Assembly: GCF_006007965.1 (NCBI RefSeq)
Contig: NZ_CP040748.1
Coordinates: 186,001-250,000, forward strand
Length of the DNA stretch: 64,000 nt
DNA from: Nocardioides jishulii
Lineage (GTDB): Bacteria > Actinomycetota > Actinomycetes > Propionibacteriales > Nocardioidaceae
Direction of reading: 5' to 3'
In this document: piece after piece, positions 59,408 through 64,000 of the stretch
Layout: each line of letters starts with the position of its first letter
Position numbering within the stretch: the stretch's first letter is position 1
Made by a program: the position numbers and the translations under genes
Notes under the pieces: generated by a model
The model's database searches: none
Told to the model about the DNA's origin: nothing
The model's input: the letters and a program-made list of their open reading frames with translations, nothing else

Positions 59408-60856
59408 GTGCTGCTCCGCAACGTCCGCCCCGTCCCGCTCCTGCCGGGCAGGCAGCCGGTCGCCGACCCCGTCGACCTCGATCTTCCCGGCGTCGGGGAG
59501 CCCGCTCAGGTCCTCGACGCCGACGGCGCCTGGGCGGTGCCGGGCCTGTGGGACGCCCACGTCCACCTCGGTCAGTGGACTCTCGTGCAGTCGCGGCTCG
59601 ACACCTCCGCCGCCGACTCCGTGGAGGACGTCCTGGCCGCCGTGCGCAGTCGGCTCACCCAGCGGCTCGGGCACCCCGTGATCGGCTTCGGCCACCGCCC
59701 GACTGCCTGGCCGACGGGGCCCACCACCGCCGCCCTCGACGCGGTCACCGACACCCCCGTGGTCCTGGTCGCGGGCGACGCCCACCACGGGTGGCTCAAC
59801 TCCTCGGCCCAGCGCATCCTGGGCCTGCCGCTGCGCGACGAGGTGGTCTCCGAGGACGAGTGGTTCGCCGTCTACGCCCGCCTCGGTGACGTCTTCGGTT
59901 CCGAGCGAGTCGCGCCGGGTGACTACGCCGCCACGCTGGGCCGGGCCGCCGCGCTCGGTGTCACCGGCGTCGTCGACTTCGAGTTCGGCGAGGGCCCGGG
60001 TGCCTGGATCGATCGCTGGTCGGCGGGCGCCGACCTGCTGCGGGTGCGCACCGCGACCTACGCCAGTGGCCTCGCCGACGTGCTGGCCGAGGGGTGGAGG
60101 ACGGGCGACGTGCTCGACCGCGGCGGCCGGCTCATGGTCGGGCCGCTGAAGATCATCAGCGACGGCTCCCTCAACACCGGCACCGCCTGGTGCTGCGAGC
60201 CCTACGCCGGCGCCCCCGCGCTCCCCTACGGCGAGCCCAACCTGGAGGCCGACGAGCTGCAGGACCTCCTGGCGAGGGCCCATGCCGGAGGGTTGGAGGC
60301 CGCGGTGCACGCGATCGGCGACCGGGCGGTCGAGGCCGCGCTGGACGCCTTCGCCGCCACCGGCGCGCGGGGCTCCGTCGAGCACGCCCAGCTGGTGCGC
60401 CGCGACGACGTACGACGCATGCGTGCCCTCGGCGTGCGCGCCAGCGTCCAGCCCGCGCACCTGCTCGACGACCGGGACCCGACCGAGCAGCAGTGGCCGG
60501 GTCGCGGCGGGCGCTGCTTCGCGCTGCGGTGGATGCGCGACGCCGGGGTGCAGCTGGCCTTCGGCTCCGACGCCCCGGTCTCCCCCCTCGACCCCTGGCT
60601 GGCGATGGCGGCTGCGGTGCACCGCAGCGCCGACGAGCGCGAGGGGTGGCACCCCGAGCAGTCGCTCACGGCGACCGAGGCGCTGGCGGCGAGCGTCGAC
60701 GGCGTAGGCGACCTGGCGACCGCCCGCGACGTGGTCCTGCTGGGCGACGACCCGCTGCGCTTCGACACCGGCCCCGAGGCAGCGGCCCACCTGCGGTCGA
60801 TGCGCGGCCAGGTGCTCGCGACGTACGTGGATGGTCGGGGCGTGTACGTGGCCTAG
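59408..60856 (+). CDS. YtcJ-like metal-dependent amidohydrolase
   Basis: 482 residues. The amidohydrolase pattern is: 'VPGLWDAHVHLGQW' (HxH metal ligands), 'KIISDGSLNTGTAW' with the bridging lysine, 'HAIGDRAVEAALDAF', 'SVEHAQLVRRDDV', and 'AFGSDAPVSPLDPW' (the Asp). This fits the YtcJ subgroup, which hydrolyses N-acyl or amide bonds of varied substrates. It follows the monooxygenase operon but has its own promoter, so a shared pathway is only suggested. Downstream are two copies of a palindromic repeat. Confidence 0.88.
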   Translation: MLLRNVRPVPLLPGRQPVADPVDLDLPGVGEPAQVLDADGAWAVPGLWDAHVHLGQWTLVQSRLDTSAADSVEDVLAAVRSRLTQRLGHPVIGFGHRPTAWPTGPTTAALDAVTDTPVVLVAGDAHHGWLNSSAQRILGLPLRDEVVSEDEWFAVYARLGDVFGSERVAPGDYAATLGRAAALGVTGVVDFEFGEGPGAWIDRWSAGADLLRVRTATYASGLADVLAEGWRTGDVLDRGGRLMVGPLKIISDGSLNTGTAWCCEPYAGAPALPYGEPNLEADELQDLLARAHAGGLEAAVHAIGDRAVEAALDAFAATGARGSVEHAQLVRRDDVRRMRALGVRASVQPAHLLDDRDPTEQQWPGRGGRCFALRWMRDAGVQLAFGSDAPVSPLDPWLAMAAAVHRSADEREGWHPEQSLTATEALAASVDGVGDLATARDVVLLGDDPLRFDTGPEAAAHLRSMRGQVLATYVDGRGVYVA

Positions 60857-60863
60857 CGCCCTC

Positions 60864-60880
60864 GGCAGGAAATTCCTTCC
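60864..60880. repeat. 17-bp palindromic repeat, copy 4 (intergenic)
   Basis: GGCAGGA-AAT-TCCTTCC, one arm mismatch, 8 nt after the amidohydrolase stop. Same plan as the copies in the E2 linker at 30080-30426. Confidence 0.6.
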
Positions 60881-60917
60881 GAGGCGAGGGCGGCCCACGC
60901 TCACCCCACTCGATCGG

Positions 60918-60934
60918 GCGGGGAGTTTCCTTCC
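60918..60934. repeat. 17-bp palindromic repeat, copy 5 (intergenic)
   Basis: GCGGGGA-GTT-TCCTTCC; the right arm is conserved, the left arm is degenerate. It is 54 nt after copy 4 and just before the stop of the PucR-type gene. Confidence 0.5.
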
Positions 60935-60944
60935 GGGGCGCGGC

Positions 60945-62141
60945 TCAGCCCAGCGCGATCGTCGCGCGGCGTACGAAGTCGGGCTCGTCGAGCAGGTCGC
61001 CGTAGGCCTCGCGCAGCTGGCCCATCCGGTAGCGGACGGTCTGGGGGTGCACGAAGAGGGTCGCCGCCACCGCGTCGCGCCGGCCTTGGTGCAGCAGCCA
61101 GGCGCGCAGGGTCTCGACCAGCTTGTCGCGGGTCGACTCGCTCATCTCGGCGAGCGGGGCGAGCACCTGCTCGCGCAGGTCGCCCAACGCCTCGGGGTCG
61201 GCCGTGACCACGAGGTCGGCGAGGTGCGCCTCGGTGTCCAGCGTCGCCGAGCGCGACTCCCGCTCCAGCTCGAGCGCCCGCCGGGTTCTTTCGTAGGAGG
61301 AGCGCACCTCCAGCCACGGTCGGGTCGACCCCACCACGGCGGCATGACCCTGCACGGCGCGCAGCAGCACGCTCCGGTGGGCGTCGGGCACCAGGAGCAC
61401 CGAGTGCACGGACCGGCCCGCCGGGTCGTCGACCAGCAGTGAGCTGGGGGCGATCAGGCCGAGCAGCACCGAGCCCTGCGCCTCGGGGACGAGCACGGCG
61501 GTCAGCGTCTCGGGGGGCTCCCACTGCGCGCGGGCGGCGAGCGCCTCCACCGCCTCGGGCGACCGGCCCTCGAGCAGGGCGCGGCCGAGCTGGTCGAGCA
61601 ACCGCTGGCGCGCGCGGCCCGACTCGTTGGTCTCGTCGCGGTGGCCGGTCGCCGACTGGTCGGAGAGCTGGTCCATGTAGGCGAAGACGAGCTCGGCGTA
61701 GGCGGCCACCGTCGCCGAGTCGACGCCCGCCCTGACCAGGCCCACGGCCATCTGGCGCCACGACACCCGCGAGCCCACACGGTAGGCAGCCAGCAGCGCC
61801 TCCATCGAGCGTCCGGAGCGCGCCTCGCCGCGCCCCAGCTGGTAGGCGCCCTCCATCGAGGCCGCTGCTGGCCGGTCGCTGCGGCGGTCGCCGCGGGCAC
61901 CCAGCTGGACGAAGCCGCCGAGGGCGAGCACGACCGCGTCGCGGATCACCTGGCCCATCGGCCCGCTGAGGGCGTTGGCGTAGGTGGGCACCTCGGCGAT
62001 GATCGCCGCGACCGCCGCGTCGGCGACCTGGGGGAGCTGCGAGGTCAGCTGCTCGACCAACCCGGGCGGCAGCGACAGCCGGGGCTCCTCGGGGTAGCGA
62101 GCCATCGGGTCGGGGGTGCCCGCGGCGGACGTCTCGTTCAC
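60945..62141 (-). CDS. PucR/CdaR-type transcriptional regulator (C-terminal HTH_30)
   Basis: 398 residues. The C-terminus holds the PucR-type helix-turn-helix ('DKLVETLRAWLLHQGRRDAVAATLFVHPQTVRYRMGQLREAYGDLLDEPDF'), the hallmark of CdaR/PucR activators; the middle is a GGDEF-like sensor part. GTG 62141 is chosen (GAGGGTG 6 nt upstream); the frame extends to 62291 without coding character. It is divergent from the ferredoxin reductase/desaturase genes, so it probably regulates them, perhaps in response to a lipid or acid ligand; this is inferred from position. Confidence 0.85.
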   Translation of the reverse strand: MNETSAAGTPDPMARYPEEPRLSLPPGLVEQLTSQLPQVADAAVAAIIAEVPTYANALSGPMGQVIRDAVVLALGGFVQLGARGDRRSDRPAAASMEGAYQLGRGEARSGRSMEALLAAYRVGSRVSWRQMAVGLVRAGVDSATVAAYAELVFAYMDQLSDQSATGHRDETNESGRARQRLLDQLGRALLEGRSPEAVEALAARAQWEPPETLTAVLVPEAQGSVLLGLIAPSSLLVDDPAGRSVHSVLLVPDAHRSVLLRAVQGHAAVVGSTRPWLEVRSSYERTRRALELERESRSATLDTEAHLADLVVTADPEALGDLREQVLAPLAEMSESTRDKLVETLRAWLLHQGRRDAVAATLFVHPQTVRYRMGQLREAYGDLLDEPDFVRRATIALG

Positions 62142-62338
62142 GGGCGCACCCTCGTGCGGGACGGGGCTCCGTGGAAGGCGATGAGCATCGTCGCGGCTCT
62201 CCTTGGTCGTCGGTGGCTCGTTCCACCGTGCTGCTGGGGCTGAATCTGGGCCATTTTGTTCGATAGGGACAATTATCGCCAGTAGGTTCACTAGTTGTGG
62301 TCAGGAATCTAGTCCCTTGGGCGGTGCAGCATAGGGGC

Positions 62339-63454
62339 ATGACCTCGACGATGGATCGCCCCGGCCGCTTGCGCGACCGTGCCATCCGCCTGGTGGAGGC
62401 CGCGACCACGCCGTTGCTGCCTGCTGACTACCTGGACCTCTTCGCCCCCCTGCGCTCCGGCGCCGAGCTCCGCGGCCGCATCGTCGGCGTGGAGCCGGAG
62501 ACCGCCGACGCCGCGACCATCCTGATCAAGCCCGGTGCCGACTGGGCCGGTCACCAGCCGGGCCAGTACACGCGCATCGGCATCGACGTCGACGGCGTAC
62601 GCCAGTGGCGCGCCTACTCGCTGACCCACGGTCCGCGCAACGACGGCCTGATCTCGATCACCGTCAAGGCGGTGCCCGACGGCGTCGTGAGCCACCACCT
62701 GGTGCACCACTGCCCGGTCGGCAGCATCGTCCACCTCGAGCAGGCGGCCGGCGAGTTCGTGCTGCCCGACCCCAACGGCGGCAAGTTCTTGATGGTGACG
62801 GCCGGTTCCGGCGTCACCCCGGTGATCGGGATGCTGCGCAACCTCTTCCCGGTGGCCGACTCGGGTGCGGTGCACCTGGAGCGCAGCAAGGGCTTCGACA
62901 TCGTGGTCGTGCACGTCGCGCCCAGCGAGCCCGACTCGATCTTCCTGCGCGACCTCAAGGCGCTCGACGCGGCTGGCCTGATCCAGCTCGTCGCCCGCTA
63001 CGACGACGTGCACGGTGTGCTCGACGTCAACGCGCTCGGCGAGCTCGTCCCTGACCTGCACGCGCGTACGACGCTCGCCTGCGGCCCCGCCGGTCTGCTC
63101 GACGCGCTCACCGAGCACCACGAGCGCGCCGGCGTGCCCCTGGTGATCGAGCAGTTCCGCACCAGCCGCGTGGAGCCCGGTGAGGGCGGCACGCTCCACT
63201 TCGCGAAGAGCGAGAAGGAGCTCGTCGTCGACGGCGCCACGCCCATCCTCGACGCGGCCGAGGAGGCCGGGATGCTGATGCGTTCCGGCTGCCGCATGGG
63301 GCTGTGCATGGGCTGCCTCATCCCGATGACCGAGGGCACCGTGCGCGACCTGCGCAACGGCGAGCTCACCACTGCCATCCCCGGCGAGTCCGGGACCGTC
63401 AAGGTCCAGACCTGCATCAAGGCCGCCGCCGGGCCCTGCCACTTCGATCACTGA
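62339..63454 (+). CDS. ferredoxin reductase (Rv3230c-like) partner of the desaturase
   Basis: 371 residues: an FAD-binding barrel ('QYTRIGIDVDGVRQWRAYSLTHGPRNDG', RxYS motif), an NAD(P)H domain ('MVTAGSGVTPVIGMLRNL', 'TTLACGPAGLLDAL'), and a C-terminal 2Fe-2S ferredoxin domain with cysteines in 'GCRMGLCMGCLIPM' and 'QTCIKAAAGPC'. This architecture matches the mycobacterial oxidoreductase Rv3230c that feeds electrons to stearoyl-CoA desaturase DesA3. The desaturase gene follows 19 nt downstream. ATG 62339 is chosen; a GTG further upstream (62297) is less likely. Confidence 0.92.
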   Translation: MTSTMDRPGRLRDRAIRLVEAATTPLLPADYLDLFAPLRSGAELRGRIVGVEPETADAATILIKPGADWAGHQPGQYTRIGIDVDGVRQWRAYSLTHGPRNDGLISITVKAVPDGVVSHHLVHHCPVGSIVHLEQAAGEFVLPDPNGGKFLMVTAGSGVTPVIGMLRNLFPVADSGAVHLERSKGFDIVVVHVAPSEPDSIFLRDLKALDAAGLIQLVARYDDVHGVLDVNALGELVPDLHARTTLACGPAGLLDALTEHHERAGVPLVIEQFRTSRVEPGEGGTLHFAKSEKELVVDGATPILDAAEEAGMLMRSGCRMGLCMGCLIPMTEGTVRDLRNGELTTAIPGESGTVKVQTCIKAAAGPCHFDH

Positions 63455-63473
63455 TCGCCGAAGGAGAGACACG

Positions 63474-64000
63474 ATGACCACCATCCAGAAGAAGGCCAAC
63501 AACCCGATCGCGCACCTGAGCAAGGAGCAGATCGCGGAGCTGGGTCGTGAGCTCGACGCGATCCGTCAGGAGATCGTCGACTCCCGCGGCGCCGACGACG
63601 CGGCGTACATCCGCAAGGTCATCAAGACGCAGCGCTACCTCGAGATGGGGTCGCGCGGCGTGCTGCTCTTCTCCATCTTCCCGCCTGCCTGGGTGCTCGG
63701 CACCGTGGGCCTGAGCGTCTCCAAGATCCTCGAGAACATGGAGATCGGCCACAACATCCTCCACGGCCAGTGGGACTGGATGCGCGACCCGAAGATCCAC
63801 TCCTCGACCTGGGAGTGGGACAACGTCACCCCGTCGGACGCGTGGAAGCACAGCCACAACGAGGTGCACCACACCTACACGAACATCGTGGGCAAGGACA
63901 ACGACCTCGGCTACGGCATCATGCGCGTCGACGAGGACCAGAAGTGGTACCCGATGTACATCGCGCAGCCGGCGTGGAACTTCATCAACGCCTGCTTCTT
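63474..64000 (+). CDS. membrane fatty-acyl-CoA desaturase, DesA3-like (3' end outside window)
   Basis: The first ~175 residues are inside the window. ATG 63474 has AAGGAGA. Histidine boxes of membrane desaturases are visible: 'GHNILHGQ' (H-x3-H plus flanking His) and 'HSHNEVHHTYTN' (HxxHH type). The membrane helix 'GVLLFSIFPPAWVLGTVGLSV' lies between an N-terminal cytoplasmic part and the first box. With the reductase upstream, it forms a delta-9 desaturation unit acting on acyl-CoA at the membrane. The third histidine box lies beyond the window. Confidence 0.9.
   Translation, partial: MTTIQKKANNPIAHLSKEQIAELGRELDAIRQEIVDSRGADDAAYIRKVIKTQRYLEMGSRGVLLFSIFPPAWVLGTVGLSVSKILENMEIGHNILHGQWDWMRDPKIHSSTWEWDNVTPSDAWKHSHNEVHHTYTNIVGKDNDLGYGIMRVDEDQKWYPMYIAQPAWNFINACF

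Noticed and set aside
1..64000. CRISPR arrays, tRNA or rRNA genes, insertion sequences
   Set aside because: I scanned for regularly spaced repeats, tRNA-like cloverleaf ends, rRNA signature sequences and transposase motifs and saw none.

Overview
The window is about 70% G+C, third codon positions are strongly G/C, start codons are often GTG (some TTG), and many start codons sit 6-7 nt behind a TANNNT-type -10 box, which implies leaderless mRNAs. With the gene families present (HelD, an MprAB-like two-component pair, an IdeR iron box, actinobacterial PhzE-like enzyme, AccDA, a DesA3-type desaturase with its reductase, F420/PPOX protein) this points to a chromosomal segment of a high-GC actinobacterium. 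A member of the Nocardioidaceae is my best guess from gene style; no 16S gene is present to confirm it. I saw no rRNA, tRNA, CRISPR array, insertion sequence or prophage.

Layout. 0-7.7 kb: PPOX/F420-type protein, two small conserved proteins, HelD, an ECF sigma factor coupled to a membrane-anchored protein, a shortened metzincin-like protein with a lipoprotein, and an enoyl-CoA hydratase. 7.8-8.9 kb: an AbiEi/DUF559 gene bracketed by two copies of a long palindromic repeat. 8.9-14.5 kb: three chorismate-using enzymes (PhzE-like fusion, glutaminase subunit, PabB) and a sulfatase. 14.5-14.8 kb: a probable orphan structured RNA with a terminator. 14.8-26.5 kb: two-component system, fructosamine kinase, LMW phosphatase, holin-like membrane protein, lipoprotein, EamA exporter, VanZ protein, HisC/Pat aminotransferase, GST-like reductase, DUF72, TetR and MFS pump with a clear operator. 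26.5-31.3 kb: cation efflux and the E1alpha-E1beta-E2 2-oxoacid dehydrogenase operon.

31.3-41.3 kb is the most unusual region: a secreted DNRLRE/LamG protein, a 2098-residue RHS/YD-repeat polymorphic toxin with a ~100-residue C-terminal effector domain, and an overlapping small ORF that is the likely immunity gene. The locus has lower G+C than its surroundings, starts with TTG, carries a perfect CRP-type site upstream and ends in a terminator hairpin.

41.4-48 kb: a DUF2804 protein, an AraC regulator and a five-gene ferric-siderophore uptake operon controlled by an IdeR/DtxR box that overlaps the promoter. 48-52.3 kb: AI-2E-family protein, MFS carrier, AccDA. 52.4-60.9 kb: an aliphatic sulfonate-type (or related) uptake and oxidation operon: two paralogous substrate-binding lipoproteins, ATPase, permease, two NtaA/SnaA/DszA-type flavin monooxygenases, then a YtcJ-like amidohydrolase. 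60.9-64 kb: PucR/CdaR-type regulator divergent from a ferredoxin reductase and a fatty-acid desaturase cut by the window end.

Functional assignments rest on reading motifs and family resemblance by eye; no database search was run.
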